Shown here: positions 1-8,976 of the stretch, in pieces
How positions within the stretch are numbered: the first letter of the stretch is position 1
Layout: the number at the start of each line of letters is the position of its first letter
DNA from: an uncultured SAR86 cluster bacterium
GTDB lineage: Bacteria > Pseudomonadota > Gammaproteobacteria > Magnimaribacterales > D2472
Assembly: GCA_902547295.1 (NCBI GenBank)
Contig: CACCNJ010000007.1
Coordinates: 1 to 63,642 of the forward strand
Direction: 5' to 3'
Length of the DNA: 63,642 bases
Position numbers and translations under genes: made by a program
The notes under the pieces: generated by a model
What the model saw: the letters and a program-made list of their open reading frames with translations, nothing else
Told to the model about the DNA's origin: nothing
Databases searched by the model: none

Positions 1-636
1 ATATTTATCAACAAACATTATCTCAGCATATGCGATTTGATAAAGAAGAAAGTTGCTTATTCTTTTATCACCGCCAGTTCTAATTAATAGGTCTATGTTT
101 TCAACTGGAACGGATGATGCATTATGTATAACTTTTTCATTGATATCTTCTATTTTGATTTGTTTAGCCGAAACACCTGATGCTATTTTTTTAGTTATGT
201 CCACAATATCTTGTTTGCCACCGTATCCAAGGGCAACATTCAAGTCTAGCTTACTCTTTTTTATGTGTGTTTCTTGTTCTGCATAATCTATCTTATCAAT
301 AACTTTTTTTCCAAAGTCAAATGTGTGTCCAAAAAACTTTAGCCTTACTCTCTGCTCTTTTAGTTCGGGAACTTGATCATTGATTGCATTAACAACTAAT
401 TTTTTAATAGCGGTAACCTCAGCTTTAGGCCTTTTCCAGTTCTCAGCACTAAAAGCGTAGATTGTTAAAGATGATAGATCTTGCTTGACTGATTCCTCAA
501 CAATATCTTTTACAATGCTCACTCCTTTCTTGTGACCTTCACTAATTTTTAAAGAGTTTTTAATGGCCCATCTACCGTTGCCATCCATAATTATACCGAC
601 GTGTTTTGGTATATTAATTTTGCTAGAATTAGCCAT
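1..636 (-). CDS. uppS: Undecaprenyl diphosphate synthase (partial, 3' end outside window)
   Basis: This cis-prenyltransferase condenses isopentenyl diphosphate onto farnesyl diphosphate to make the C55 carrier lipid for peptidoglycan. The reading frame is open to the left edge, so about 40 C-terminal residues are missing compared with the usual ~250. The N-terminus has the family signature MDGNGRWA at residues 17-24, whose Asp is the Mg/diphosphate ligand. Near the edge, RTGGDKRISNFLL matches the second conserved block at about residue 186. The ATG lies 9 bases after the frr stop, so it belongs to the rpsB-tsf-pyrH-frr-uppS run, the classical order. Identification is firm. Confidence 0.96.
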   Translation of the reverse strand, partial: MANSSKINIPKHVGIIMDGNGRWAIKNSLKISEGHKKGVSIVKDIVEESVKQDLSSLTIYAFSAENWKRPKAEVTAIKKLVVNAINDQVPELKEQRVRLKFFGHTFDFGKKVIDKIDYAEQETHIKKSKLDLNVALGYGGKQDIVDITKKIASGVSAKQIKIEDINEKVIHNASSVPVENIDLLIRTGGDKRISNFLLYQIAYAEIMFVDKY

Positions 637-645
637 ATAAGGCCA

Positions 646-1200
646 CTAAATTTCGAGTAAGTCTGATTCTTTATTTTTTAAATCTGAATCAACAATTGAA
701 ATGAATTTGTCAGTTTCTTTTTGAATTAAATCTTCTATTCTTCTCAACTCGTCTTCTGAAATTTCAGATGATTGTTGTTTTTCTTTTGCTGCCTGGTTGG
801 CATCTCTTCTAATATTTCTAATTGAAACTCTTGAGTTTTCAGCCTCTGCTCTAGCTTGTTTTATGTAATCCTGTCTTGTTTCTTCTGTTAAAGCAGGCAT
901 GGTTACTCTTATTAAGTCACCACTTGTACTAGGATTAAGACCAAGGTCAGAGTTTAAAATTGCTTTTTCTATTTCAGGGATTAAATTTTTATCCCACGGT
1001 GATATAACTATAGACCTACCCTCTTCAATGCTTATATTAGATGTTTGATTAATAGGAGTCATATTCCCATAATAATCTACGTTCACATCATCAAGTATTG
1101 CTGGATTCGCTCTTCCAGTTCTTATTTTGTTAAAGGCGCTTCTGAGAGCGGATAGTGATTTATCCATTCTTTGCGTTACATCATTTAGTAAATTTTCCAT
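646..1200 (-). CDS. frr: Ribosome recycling factor
   Basis: RRF splits the post-termination ribosome together with EF-G. The 184-residue length is standard (E. coli 185). The conserved RTGRANP block is near residues 27-33, and the C-terminus is the charged helix typical of the tRNA-mimicking three-helix domain. The ATG lies 1 base after the pyrH stop, so translation is probably coupled. It sits in the usual place between pyrH and uppS. Nothing unusual was seen. Confidence 0.97.
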   Translation of the reverse strand: MENLLNDVTQRMDKSLSALRSAFNKIRTGRANPAILDDVNVDYYGNMTPINQTSNISIEEGRSIVISPWDKNLIPEIEKAILNSDLGLNPSTSGDLIRVTMPALTEETRQDYIKQARAEAENSRVSIRNIRRDANQAAKEKQQSSEISEDELRRIEDLIQKETDKFISIVDSDLKNKESDLLEI

Positions 1201-1201
1201 A

Positions 1202-1915
1202 TTAAGATATAAGTGTACCTACTTTTTTGCCACAAATTATGTCTTTTAATGCACTATGGTTATTTACATTAAAAACATTTATGGGTAATCCGTGATCTCT
1301 TGCGAGTGTAAGAGCTGTAGCGTCCATAACTTTTAAGTTTTTTGATATGGCATCATCAAATGATAAAGCATCAAAAAATTTTGCATCTTTATTTATTTCT
1401 GGATCAGAGTCATAAACTCCATCAACTCTTGTTGCTTTCAACATAAGGTCAGCCTGAGTTTCTATTGCTCTCAAGCACCCAGCTGTATCTGTTGTAAAAA
1501 ATGGATTTCCTGTTCCAGCTGTAAATATTACAACATACCCATCACTTAATAATTGAATGGCTAATCTTCTATCATAGTGTTCAACAATACCTGACATAGA
1601 TATCGCAGACATAACTCTTGTTTTAATTCCAGCTCTTTCGAGAGAATCTCTTAAAGCAATTCCATTCATAACAGTTGCTAACATTCCCATATGATCACCA
1701 GCAACCCTGTCCATTCCAGCTTTATTTAATTTTTCTCCCCTAAAAAGATTTCCACCACCAATAACAATGCCAATTTCTGCATCTATTTCTTTGCAAGACT
1801 TAACTGAGCCTGCCATTCCATCTAATATTTTTGGGTCAATGCCTTGTTTTTCATTTCCAGCAACAGACTCTCCACTAAATTTAAGAAGAATTCTTTTATG
1901 CTCTAACTTTGACAT
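1202..1915 (-). CDS. pyrH: Uridylate kinase
   Basis: This enzyme phosphorylates UMP to UDP as a hexamer of the amino-acid-kinase fold in pyrimidine nucleotide synthesis. The N-terminal LKFSGES motif (residues 11-17) is the phosphate-binding start of the fold, and GGGNLFRG (about 53-60) forms the UMP/ATP loop. At 237 residues it is full length (E. coli 241). It lies 3 bases downstream of tsf and 1 base upstream of frr in the conserved translation cluster. Confidence 0.97.
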   Translation of the reverse strand: MSKLEHKRILLKFSGESVAGNEKQGIDPKILDGMAGSVKSCKEIDAEIGIVIGGGNLFRGEKLNKAGMDRVAGDHMGMLATVMNGIALRDSLERAGIKTRVMSAISMSGIVEHYDRRLAIQLLSDGYVVIFTAGTGNPFFTTDTAGCLRAIETQADLMLKATRVDGVYDSDPEINKDAKFFDALSFDDAISKNLKVMDATALTLARDHGLPINVFNVNNHSALKDIICGKKVGTLIS

Positions 1916-1918
1916 ATT

Positions 1919-2776
1919 TTACTTTAACTGTTCTGCAACCTCTTCAGCGAAATCTTTTGTCTCAACCTCGATTCCCTCACCAACTTTTAATCTAGCAAAC
2001 TCAACAATTGTTGCACCACCCTTTTCTAAATACTCTTGAACTGTAATGTCAGGATCTTTAACAAAATTTTGAGAAATTAATGAAACTTCTGATAAGAATC
2101 TCTTAATCTTGCCATCAACCATTTTATCCATAATATCCTGTGGTTTACCAGAATCTTGAGCTTGATTTTGATATATTGCTTTTTCCCTCTCAAGTACTTC
2201 TTTATCTATATCATCTTGAGATAAGCATATAGGGTTAAAAGCCGACACATGCATTGCAATATCTTTTGCTATTTCATCACTACCGTCCTTAGTAACAACC
2301 AATGAACCAAGTTTTGAATCAGAATGGATATAGATGCCAATGTTCATAGTTGAATCAAATTCAAGAGTAACAACTCTTCTAATTTGAATATTTTCGCCAA
2401 TAGTTTGAACTAATGCTTTTCTGTCATCTTCCAATGAGGACTCTTTAAGAGCCGAAGCTTCAAAGATTTTATTTTTTGAAATATATTCTTTTACCTTTTC
2501 ACCAAAAGATAAAAAGTTTGCATCTTTTGCAGCAAAATCTGTTTCTGAATTTAACTCTACCAAGGTTGCATAATCTTCATTTACAGATACGACCAAGATT
2601 CCATCTGCTGCAACTCTTGAAGATTTTTTTTCTGCTTTAAGCGCACTATTTGATCGTAAAAGATCAAGAGCTTTTTCTATATCGCCTTCACATTCAACAA
2701 GTGCTTTTTTGCAGTCCATCATTGCAACACCAGTCATATCTCTTAACTCTTTTACTTGTGATGCTTTAATTTCCAC
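1919..2776 (-). CDS. tsf: Elongation factor Ts
   Basis: EF-Ts is the nucleotide exchange factor that removes GDP from EF-Tu. The N-terminal UBA-like domain carries the signature TGVAMMDCKKAL at about residues 15-26, and NSETDFAAKD near residue 76 is the core contact with the EF-Tu G domain. The 285-residue length matches gammaproteobacterial EF-Ts (E. coli 283), with both core subdomains and the C-terminal module present. It follows rpsB by 2 bases and is probably cotranscribed from the rpsB promoter. Confidence 0.97.
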   Translation of the reverse strand: MEIKASQVKELRDMTGVAMMDCKKALVECEGDIEKALDLLRSNSALKAEKKSSRVAADGILVVSVNEDYATLVELNSETDFAAKDANFLSFGEKVKEYISKNKIFEASALKESSLEDDRKALVQTIGENIQIRRVVTLEFDSTMNIGIYIHSDSKLGSLVVTKDGSDEIAKDIAMHVSAFNPICLSQDDIDKEVLEREKAIYQNQAQDSGKPQDIMDKMVDGKIKRFLSEVSLISQNFVKDPDITVQEYLEKGGATIVEFARLKVGEGIEVETKDFAEEVAEQLK

Positions 2777-2778
2777 TA

Positions 2779-3681
2779 TTACTTATCCTCTTCATTAGTA
2801 TCTTCAGGTGGAGTATCATCCGAAGTTTCTTCAACAGCCTCGGTTGATTCCTTATCAGCTTTAACTTCTTTTTTAGCCTCATCATCAGCACTTGATGCAT
2901 TTGAAACTTCTTCTTGATTATCTTCGACTGTTACTTCAGGATCATCTTTTTTAACTTTTTGAATAACTGGTGCATCAGATTTAGGAGCATATCCCTTTGC
3001 AGACTCAATACCTCTAGCGCAAGCATCAGCAATAACTTTTGTAATTAGCCTAATTGATCTTATTGCATCATCATTAGCGGGGATAATAGTATCGATACCA
3101 TCTGGATCAGAATTTGTATCAACTATTCCAATAACTGGAATACCCATTTTTTTTGCCTCAAGTACTGCAATCTTTTCATACTTAACATCAACAACAAAAA
3201 TTGCATCAGGCAAACCTTTCATATCTTTTATGCCGCCAACGCTAGCCTTTAACTTTGAATATTCTTTTTGAATCTCTACTGCTTCTTTTTTAATTAGCTT
3301 TTCAATTCTTCCTGAAGAAATCATTTCTTCAATATCTATAAGTCTTCTAATAGAACCTCTTATTGTCTTCCAGTTTGTGAGGGTTCCGCCTAACCATCTC
3401 TTATCAACATAAGGCAACCCTATTTGAGATGCCTCTTCCTTAATTGTCTTGCTTGCAGACCTTTTTGTACCAACAAATAAAATTTTATTACCCTTTGAAC
3501 ATATATCCTCAACTTTAGATGCAGCTGCACTTAAATGTTCTTGAGTAATCTCAAGGTTAATAATACTAATTTGCTTTCTGGTGTCAAAAATATACTCATC
3601 CATTTTTGGATTCCAGAATCTTTGTTGATGACCGAAATGAACTCCCGCTTGAAGCAGGTCTTTAATTGATACTATACTCAA
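2779..3681 (-). CDS. rpsB: Ribosomal protein S2 with long acidic C-terminal tail
   Basis: S2 is a late-assembling 30S protein that binds with S1. The body matches the family, including GVHFGHQ (about 13-19) and the RWNPKM block next to it. At 300 residues it is roughly 60 longer than E. coli S2. The extra part, from about residue 226, is rich in Asp, Glu, Ser and Thr and of low complexity. The start is TTG at 3679-3681, preceded by AGGAG at good spacing; there is no in-frame ATG at a sensible place. A promoter and probable S2-binding leader precede it (3682-3810). Confidence 0.97.
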   Translation of the reverse strand: MSIVSIKDLLQAGVHFGHQQRFWNPKMDEYIFDTRKQISIINLEITQEHLSAAASKVEDICSKGNKILFVGTKRSASKTIKEEASQIGLPYVDKRWLGGTLTNWKTIRGSIRRLIDIEEMISSGRIEKLIKKEAVEIQKEYSKLKASVGGIKDMKGLPDAIFVVDVKYEKIAVLEAKKMGIPVIGIVDTNSDPDGIDTIIPANDDAIRSIRLITKVIADACARGIESAKGYAPKSDAPVIQKVKKDDPEVTVEDNQEEVSNASSADDEAKKEVKADKESTEAVEETSDDTPPEDTNEEDK

Positions 3682-3777
3682 TTTTTATCTCCTTTGGGGT
3701 TATTCTCCAATTCATAGTAAAGCAAACTTTAAAAGCACCCCACTTTACAAAAAACAGAATCTTCGTGGTTAAAGTTT
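3682..3777 (-). promoter_or_regulatory. Probable rpsB leader (S2 autoregulatory mRNA region)
   Basis: About 100 bases separate the predicted promoter from the rpsB start, long for this compact genome. The transcript can fold: GGGGT pairs with AACCCC just before the Shine-Dalgarno AGGAG, and CCAC pairs with GTGG further upstream. S2 is known to repress rpsB-tsf through such a leader in proteobacteria. That this one does so is inference from position and pairing. Confidence 0.45.
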
Positions 3778-3781
3778 GTGT

Positions 3782-3810
3782 ATTCTATAGAAAAATTATT
3801 AATATTTAAA
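3782..3810 (-). promoter_or_regulatory. Predicted sigma-70 promoter for rpsB-tsf-pyrH-frr-uppS
   Basis: Read on the minus strand there is TTTAAA (3810-3805), a 17-base spacer, and TAGAAT (3787-3782). The -10 is good and the -35 weak. It lies between the dapB stop and the rpsB leader, where a new promoter is expected. Confidence 0.5.
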
Positions 3811-3818
3811 GCTTTGAT

Positions 3819-4469
3819 CTAATTAATAATCCTTTCAAAAGTATATAAATCCGGTTGAAGCTTAATTACTTTTTTAGCACAATATAGAGCTCCATTCCCA
3901 AAAATATCCCTAGAGATTGCCTTATGCGTAAAAGTGTATGTAACATTATTATCTGTAAAGATAACTTTATGTATCCCACTTATATCGTCTTTTCTATGAG
4001 AAACAGTTTTAGATAAGCTAATTAGATTGAGTGTATCTTCATCTTTAATTAAATTTTCAATTTCAATTGCAGTACCTGATGGCTTATCTAGCTTCTTTAA
4101 ATGATGAGTTTCTTCAATAGAACAATTAACTCTGTTTTTATTTTTTTTTATAAAGTTTTTTAAAGAATCTTTTAATTGATAAACACCGATACTCATATTT
4201 GCCGCGAGAACTATGGGCAATGTTTTTGAAGCAATATCTACATTCTCCAATACATCTTTATTTAACCCTGTAGTTCCAATGACCATAGGAATATTATGTT
4301 TTAAACAACTATTAATAATTTTCTCAGTGGATGAGGGATGAGAAAAGTCTATAACTACGTCTGCAGAGGTTAAATTGTCAGTAACGTTAAATTCATCATT
4401 TGCATTAACTAAATCATTTATAGTTGTGCCCATCCTTCCAGAACTTCCATTTATATACAATTCAATCAT
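3819..4469 (-). CDS. dapB: 4-hydroxy-tetrahydrodipicolinate reductase, compact form
   Basis: DapB reduces the dihydrodipicolinate precursor with NAD(P)H in lysine and diaminopimelate synthesis. The Rossmann start GSSGRMG is at residues 8-14, DFSHP at 41-45, GTTGL at 65-69, the catalytic pair His122-His123 with Lys126, and the substrate loop KPSGTA at 129-134. At 216 residues it is about 50 shorter than E. coli DapB. The loss is mostly between the glycine loop and DFSHP, where about 40 residues of the dinucleotide domain are missing. All catalytic motifs remain. It overlaps the dnaJ end by 8 bases, so it is the last gene of the grpE operon. Confidence 0.92.
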   Translation of the reverse strand: MIELYINGSSGRMGTTINDLVNANDEFNVTDNLTSADVVIDFSHPSSTEKIINSCLKHNIPMVIGTTGLNKDVLENVDIASKTLPIVLAANMSIGVYQLKDSLKNFIKKNKNRVNCSIEETHHLKKLDKPSGTAIEIENLIKDEDTLNLISLSKTVSHRKDDISGIHKVIFTDNNVTYTFTHKAISRDIFGNGALYCAKKVIKLQPDLYTFERIIN

Positions 4470-5568
4470 TTTTGATCTTAGAAATCGCTTTCAAGAAGGT
4501 ATCTGTACCTGGATAGTTTTTTGATTTATCTAAGGATGCGCTCAGTTGATTTAAAAGCTTCATTTGATCTTTATTTAAGTTAGAAGGTGTCTCAACAACG
4601 ACTCTACATAATATATCACCTCTTCTTCTATCTCTAACCACTGAGGCTCCCTTTCCTTTAATTCTAAAAACTTTTCCTGTTTGAGTGTTTGCTGGAATTT
4701 TTAATGAGATTGATTTCTCTAATGTTGGTATCTTAATAGAGCCCCCAGTTACAGATATTTCAAAAGGTATTGGTGCTTCTATATACAAATGCCTTCCATC
4801 TCTTTCAAAAATTGGATCATCGATAACTCTAATGGCAACATAAAGATCTCCTGATTGTCCTCCTTTAGCCCACTCTCCTTCACCAGATAATCTTACCTTG
4901 TCACCATTATCTACTCCTGAAGGAATATTTACTGATAAAGTCTTATTTTCTTTAATCGCGCCAACGCCATTACAAGTTCTACACTTATCTTTTATAACTT
5001 GTCCTGTCCCTGAGCAGACAGAGCAAGTTTGTTGAACAGAAAAGAAACCTTGTTGCATCCTTACTTGACCAGTTCCATTGCAGTTCATGCATGTTACCGG
5101 ACTAGTCCCCTTTGCTGCTCCACTTCCATGGCAATCTGGGCACTCTCTATGAGAAGGTATTTTTATTTTTTTCTGTACGCCAAGAACAGCATCTTTAAGT
5201 GTTAGATCAAGATTATATTGAAGATCTGATCCTCTTCTTTGTCTTCTAGATTTTGATCTAGTGCCAAATACATCTCCAAAAATATCACCAAAAATATCAT
5301 TGATGTTTATATCATTAAAGTTTGGTCCTCCTCCACCCATGCCTTCCACACCAGAGTGGCCAAATTGATCATAGGCAGATTTTTTTTGAGAATCTGATAG
5401 TACGTCGTAAGCTTCAGCAGCTTCTTTAAATTTTTCTGCTGCTTCTGGATTATCTGGATTTCTATCTGGGTGATATTTCATTGCCTTCTTTTTGAAGGCT
5501 TTTTTTAATTCATTTGATGAAGCATCACGAGAGACTTCAAGAGTTTCATAGTAGTCTCTCTTTGACAT
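4462..5568 (-). CDS. dnaJ: Chaperone DnaJ (Hsp40)
   Basis: DnaJ delivers unfolded clients to DnaK and stimulates its ATPase. The J domain has the HPD motif at residues 33-35, followed by a short Gly/Phe-rich linker. A zinc-binding region has four CxxCxGxG-type repeats at about residues 135-205, then the C-terminal substrate-binding domains. At 368 residues it is a complete class I DnaJ. It follows dnaK by 9 bases and overlaps dapB by 8, so expression should follow the sigma-32 promoter ahead of grpE. Confidence 0.98.
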   Translation of the reverse strand: MSKRDYYETLEVSRDASSNELKKAFKKKAMKYHPDRNPDNPEAAEKFKEAAEAYDVLSDSQKKSAYDQFGHSGVEGMGGGGPNFNDININDIFGDIFGDVFGTRSKSRRQRRGSDLQYNLDLTLKDAVLGVQKKIKIPSHRECPDCHGSGAAKGTSPVTCMNCNGTGQVRMQQGFFSVQQTCSVCSGTGQVIKDKCRTCNGVGAIKENKTLSVNIPSGVDNGDKVRLSGEGEWAKGGQSGDLYVAIRVIDDPIFERDGRHLYIEAPIPFEISVTGGSIKIPTLEKSISLKIPANTQTGKVFRIKGKGASVVRDRRRGDILCRVVVETPSNLNKDQMKLLNQLSASLDKSKNYPGTDTFLKAISKIKND

Positions 5569-5577
5569 TATAAATCT

Positions 5578-7494
5578 TTACTTTTCTTCTTCTTTTACTT
5601 CCTCAAATTCAGCATCAACAGTATTTTCAGAAGAACCGTCTTCATCTGTATTAGTATCAGATTGTCCTTCTGCGCTTTCCTGTTTATATAGTTTTTGAGT
5701 TAGTGGTGTTAGAACATCATTTAGATTTTTTGTTGCAGACTCAATTGTTTCTATATCTTCAGATGATATTGCTTCCTCTAATCCTTTGAGCGCCTCTTCT
5801 ACTTGATTCTTTTCTTCGTCTTCAAGTTTATCTTCTGATTCCTCAACAGTTTTTCTTGTGGCATGAACCAACATATCGGCATTATTTTTAGTTTTTACTA
5901 GTTCTTCAAATTTCTTATCATCTTCAGCATTCGCCTCAGCATCTTTTACCATCTTTTCAATATCTTCGTCTGATAATCCGCTAGATGCTTTAATAACAAT
6001 TGATTGTTCTTTACCAGTATTCTTATCTTTTGCTGAAACATTCAAAATTCCATTTGCATCAAGATCAAATGATACTTCGATTTGTGGAACTCCTCTTGCC
6101 GCGGCAGGTATATCAGTCAAATTAAATTGGCCTAAAGATTTATTCTGAGCAGCCTGAGTTCTCTCTCCTTGAATAACATGAACTGTAACAGCGGTTTGAT
6201 TATCTTCGGCTGTCGAAAATACCTGAGATTTTTGAGTTGGAATAGTAGTATTTTTTTCAATAAGTGGGGTAGCTACTCCACCTAGAGTCTCAATACCAAG
6301 TGTTAATGGAGTAACATCTAAAAGTAATACATCAGTAGTATCTCCAGATAAAACTGAACCTTGAATAGCAGCGCCAACAGCTACTGCTTCATCAGGATTT
6401 AAATCTTTTCTTGGATCTTTACCGAAAAAATCTGCAACTTTCTTTTGAACAAGTGGCATCCTTGTTTGTCCACCAACGAGCAAAATCTCATTTATGTCTC
6501 CCTTAGATATTTTTGCATCCTTAAGTGCAAGTTTAAGTGGCTCAAGGCTTTTATCAACCAAATCCTCAACAAGAGACTCTAATTTAGCTCTAGTAATCTT
6601 GTGAACAAAATGTTTTGGCCCAGAACTATCAGCAGTTATATATGGCAAATTAACTTCTGTTTGTTCAGATGAAGATAGCTCAATTTTGGCCTTTTCAGCA
6701 GCTTCTTTTAGTCTTTGTAGCGCAAGAGGATCACTTTTCAAATCAAATCCGGATTCCTCTTTAAATTTATCAACAAAATAATCAATCAATCTTAGATCGA
6801 AATCCTCACCGCCTAGGAAAGTATCTCCATTTGTAGATAAAACTTCAAATTGATGTTCTCCATCAACATCAGATATTTCAATAATAGATATATCAAAAGT
6901 TCCTCCTCCAAGATCGTATACTGCTACCGTTGAATCTCCCTTGCCTTTATCAAGACCATATGCAAGTGCTGCTGCAGTTGGTTCATTTATAATTCTCTTA
7001 ACATCCAAGCCTGCAATTTTTCCTGCATCTTTCGTTGCTTGTCTTTGTGAATCATTAAAATAAGCTGGTACAGTAATTACTGCTTCTTTTACTTCATGTC
7101 CAAGATAATCTTCAGCAGTTTTCTTCATCTTTTTAAGAACTTCTGCAGCAACCTGTGGTGGGGCTAATTGTTTTTTTGATGCTTCAACCCAAGCATCACC
7201 ATTATCTGCTTTAACAATTTTATAGGGAACCATGTCAGCATCTTTACTAACAACTTCATCATCGAATGTCCTACCTATTAATCTTTTAATTGCATACAAG
7301 GTGTTTTCAGGATTGGTAACAGCTTGTCTTTTAGCTGGCAGTCCAACAAGAACTTCATCGTTATCTGTATATGCAATCACAGACGGTGTTGTTCTTGCAC
7401 CCTCAGCATTTTCAATAACTTTTTGTTGTTGGCCTTCAACAACAGCAACACAGCTGTTCGTTGTTCCTAAATCAATTCCTATAATTTTTGACAT
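5578..7494 (-). CDS. dnaK: Chaperone DnaK (Hsp70)
   Basis: DnaK is the ATP-driven Hsp70. The N-terminal [13 protein letters not shown] block (residues 5-17), the DLGGGTFD phosphate loop and GGQTRMP identify the ATPase domain. The peptide-binding domain and the helical lid follow, and the C-terminus ends in the typical acidic EEVKEEEK. The 638-residue length equals E. coli DnaK. A Shine-Dalgarno GAGG precedes the ATG. It lies 10 bases after grpE in the order grpE-dnaK-dnaJ. Confidence 0.99.
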   Translation of the reverse strand: MSKIIGIDLGTTNSCVAVVEGQQQKVIENAEGARTTPSVIAYTDNDEVLVGLPAKRQAVTNPENTLYAIKRLIGRTFDDEVVSKDADMVPYKIVKADNGDAWVEASKKQLAPPQVAAEVLKKMKKTAEDYLGHEVKEAVITVPAYFNDSQRQATKDAGKIAGLDVKRIINEPTAAALAYGLDKGKGDSTVAVYDLGGGTFDISIIEISDVDGEHQFEVLSTNGDTFLGGEDFDLRLIDYFVDKFKEESGFDLKSDPLALQRLKEAAEKAKIELSSSEQTEVNLPYITADSSGPKHFVHKITRAKLESLVEDLVDKSLEPLKLALKDAKISKGDINEILLVGGQTRMPLVQKKVADFFGKDPRKDLNPDEAVAVGAAIQGSVLSGDTTDVLLLDVTPLTLGIETLGGVATPLIEKNTTIPTQKSQVFSTAEDNQTAVTVHVIQGERTQAAQNKSLGQFNLTDIPAAARGVPQIEVSFDLDANGILNVSAKDKNTGKEQSIVIKASSGLSDEDIEKMVKDAEANAEDDKKFEELVKTKNNADMLVHATRKTVEESEDKLEDEEKNQVEEALKGLEEAISSEDIETIESATKNLNDVLTPLTQKLYKQESAEGQSDTNTDEDGSSENTVDAEFEEVKEEEK

Positions 7495-7504
7495 ACTTTT
7501 TCCT

Positions 7505-8074
7505 CTAATTTTTAATCACAGTCACTCTTGCCGGTCTTAAGACCCTAGAGTGCAGTTCCCAGCCCCTTTGAAAAATATTTCCAACAAAGCCGTCTTTCTT
7601 TTCTTTATCTTTCTCCATTGAAACAGCCTCATGTTTTTCTGGATTAAATTCCTCATTATCCGGATAGATAGGTACCATTCCGAATTTATCAAGAGTTGAC
7701 TCAAAAGATTTTAAAGTTAATTCAATACCTTCTTTGTCCTCTTTTGAAGAATTCTCAGACAAATTATTTAATGCATTCTCTAAGTTATCTATTATGGGCA
7801 AAAGCTCCATGAGCAGTCTCTCAGTTCCATATTTATGAGCTTTTTCAACTTCTGTTAATGTTCTTTTTAAAGCATTATCAAGGTCAGCATTAGCACGAAG
7901 TAATAATCCTTCGAGCTCCTCTTTTTTATCAACAAGCTCCTCATATGTTGGTGTACCAACGTTTTCAACTTCATCCTGAGAATCATCACTTACATCAGAA
8001 TCTTCCCCAGATCCATTTAATGAAAGCTCTTCATCAAGAGAATTTTCTTCAACAGATTTATCTTTTTCACTCAT
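7505..8074 (-). CDS. grpE: Nucleotide exchange factor GrpE
   Basis: GrpE dimerises and releases ADP from DnaK. The first ~45 residues are acidic and probably disordered. A long coiled-coil helix follows (about 45-100), and the C-terminal beta domain contains the [20 protein letters not shown] block that contacts DnaK. At 189 residues it is close to E. coli GrpE (197). It is the first gene after the sigma-32-type promoter at 8095-8126. Confidence 0.97.
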   Translation of the reverse strand: MSEKDKSVEENSLDEELSLNGSGEDSDVSDDSQDEVENVGTPTYEELVDKKEELEGLLLRANADLDNALKRTLTEVEKAHKYGTERLLMELLPIIDNLENALNNLSENSSKEDKEGIELTLKSFESTLDKFGMVPIYPDNEEFNPEKHEAVSMEKDKEKKDGFVGNIFQRGWELHSRVLRPARVTVIKN

Positions 8075-8094
8075 AAAATATCCCTATACCACCA

Positions 8095-8126
8095 TATATT
8101 GGGATATTAATTATCAGTTCAAGGGG
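8095..8126 (-). promoter_or_regulatory. Sigma-32 heat-shock promoter for grpE-dnaK-dnaJ-dapB
   Basis: On the minus strand CCCCTTGAA (8126-8118) is followed by a 14-base spacer and CCCCAATAT (8103-8095). This fits the gammaproteobacterial RpoH consensus (CTTGAA, 13-17 bases, CCCCATnT) almost exactly. It lies in the fur-grpE gap, 21 bases before the grpE start. The function agrees with the chaperone genes behind it. Confidence 0.88.
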
Positions 8127-8132
8127 TTTTAG

Positions 8133-8543
8133 CTAATCTAATTTTTTAACGTGAAGCACGAGATTATGATCAACTAATTGATATCCAGCATCTTTAGCAA
8201 TAGAGTTTAACCTTTCAATTAATTCATTATCCTGAAACTCTAAAACCTTCCCAGATTCTACATCAACCATATGCTCATGATTTTCTTCTACTACTTCATA
8301 AACAGCATGACTGCCTTCAAAGTGATGTTTTTTAACTATTCCAGCAGTTTCGAACTGAGTAAGTACTCTGTATACAGAAGCAAGACCAATATTTTCACCT
8401 CTGTTTAGAAGTTCTTTATATATATCTTCAGCACTAAAATGTGCTTCTTCTTGAATAGCAGTAGATTCTAAGACTTCCATAATTTTTATTCTAGGCAATG
8501 TAGCCTTGAGACCTGCTTTTTTCAGTTCTTTTGTTTGGTTCAT
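8133..8543 (-). CDS. fur: Ferric uptake regulator Fur
   Basis: Fur is the Fe(II)-sensing repressor of iron uptake genes. Residues 1-85 form the winged helix, with the recognition segment NIGLASVYRVLTQF. The dimerisation domain has the metal-binding NHEH at about residues 88-91 and a terminal VLHV. At 136 residues it is typical. There is no CxxC after the His cluster, where E. coli Fur holds structural zinc (here MVDVESGKV), so it resembles the cysteine-poor Pseudomonas type. It is divergent from bamE. Confidence 0.93.
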   Translation of the reverse strand: MNQTKELKKAGLKATLPRIKIMEVLESTAIQEEAHFSAEDIYKELLNRGENIGLASVYRVLTQFETAGIVKKHHFEGSHAVYEVVEENHEHMVDVESGKVLEFQDNELIERLNSIAKDAGYQLVDHNLVLHVKKLD

Positions 8544-8582
8544 TTAACTTTAGTATAGTACAGTTTTCAAAATTATATTATG

Positions 8583-8599
8583 CTCTTGCACTACAAGAG
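8583..8599. promoter_or_regulatory. Inverted repeat in the fur-bamE divergent gap
   Basis: CTCTTG and CAAGAG are separated by five bases in the 88-base space shared by fur (minus) and bamE (plus). A TATAAT suited to bamE lies downstream at 8615-8620, 11 bases before its ATG. The repeat could be an operator or chance symmetry. It does not resemble a Fur box. Confidence 0.3.
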
Positions 8600-8631
8600 A
8601 TAATATAAGGGAAGTATAATCAAATTCTGTT

Positions 8632-8976
8632 ATGAAAAGTATATTGATTAAAAATTTTTTAAATAAGTTTTTTGCCTACTTTTTAGTATTGATAATTGCA
8701 TCTTGTTCATCATTAACGCCTTACAAGGTCCCTATTTTGCAAGGAAATATTTTTGATGAAGATGATATGTCCAAATTGAGTGAAGGTTTAACTAAAGAGC
8801 AAGTTCAGTTCATATTTGGAACTGCTTTAATTAAAGATCCATTTCATTCAAATCGGTGGGATTATTATTACTCGATTCAAGTGGGTGATGAGCTTTTAGA
8901 TGAAATGAAATTATCTATAAACTTTAACATTGATGGTCTTGTAGATAATTGGACTATAGAAGATCTATCCGAATAA
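8632..8976 (+). CDS. bamE: Outer-membrane assembly lipoprotein BamE
   Basis: BamE is a small lipoprotein of the BAM complex that inserts beta-barrel proteins. The N-terminus is a lipoprotein signal with lipobox IASC, Cys25 being the predicted lipidated residue. The SmpA/OmlA fold follows: LSEGLTKEQVQFIFGTA matches the helix pair, and DPFHSNRWDYYY the conserved strand. The length (114 aa) matches E. coli BamE (113). It is divergent from fur and abuts the ratA stop, as in the gammaproteobacterial bamE/ratA/smpB neighbourhood. Confidence 0.9.
   Translation: MKSILIKNFLNKFFAYFLVLIIASCSSLTPYKVPILQGNIFDEDDMSKLSEGLTKEQVQFIFGTALIKDPFHSNRWDYYYSIQVGDELLDEMKLSINFNIDGLVDNWTIEDLSE

Noticed and set aside
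53-286. 77-codon plus-strand frame at the left edge
   Set aside because: It lies entirely antisense to uppS, whose motifs are certain.
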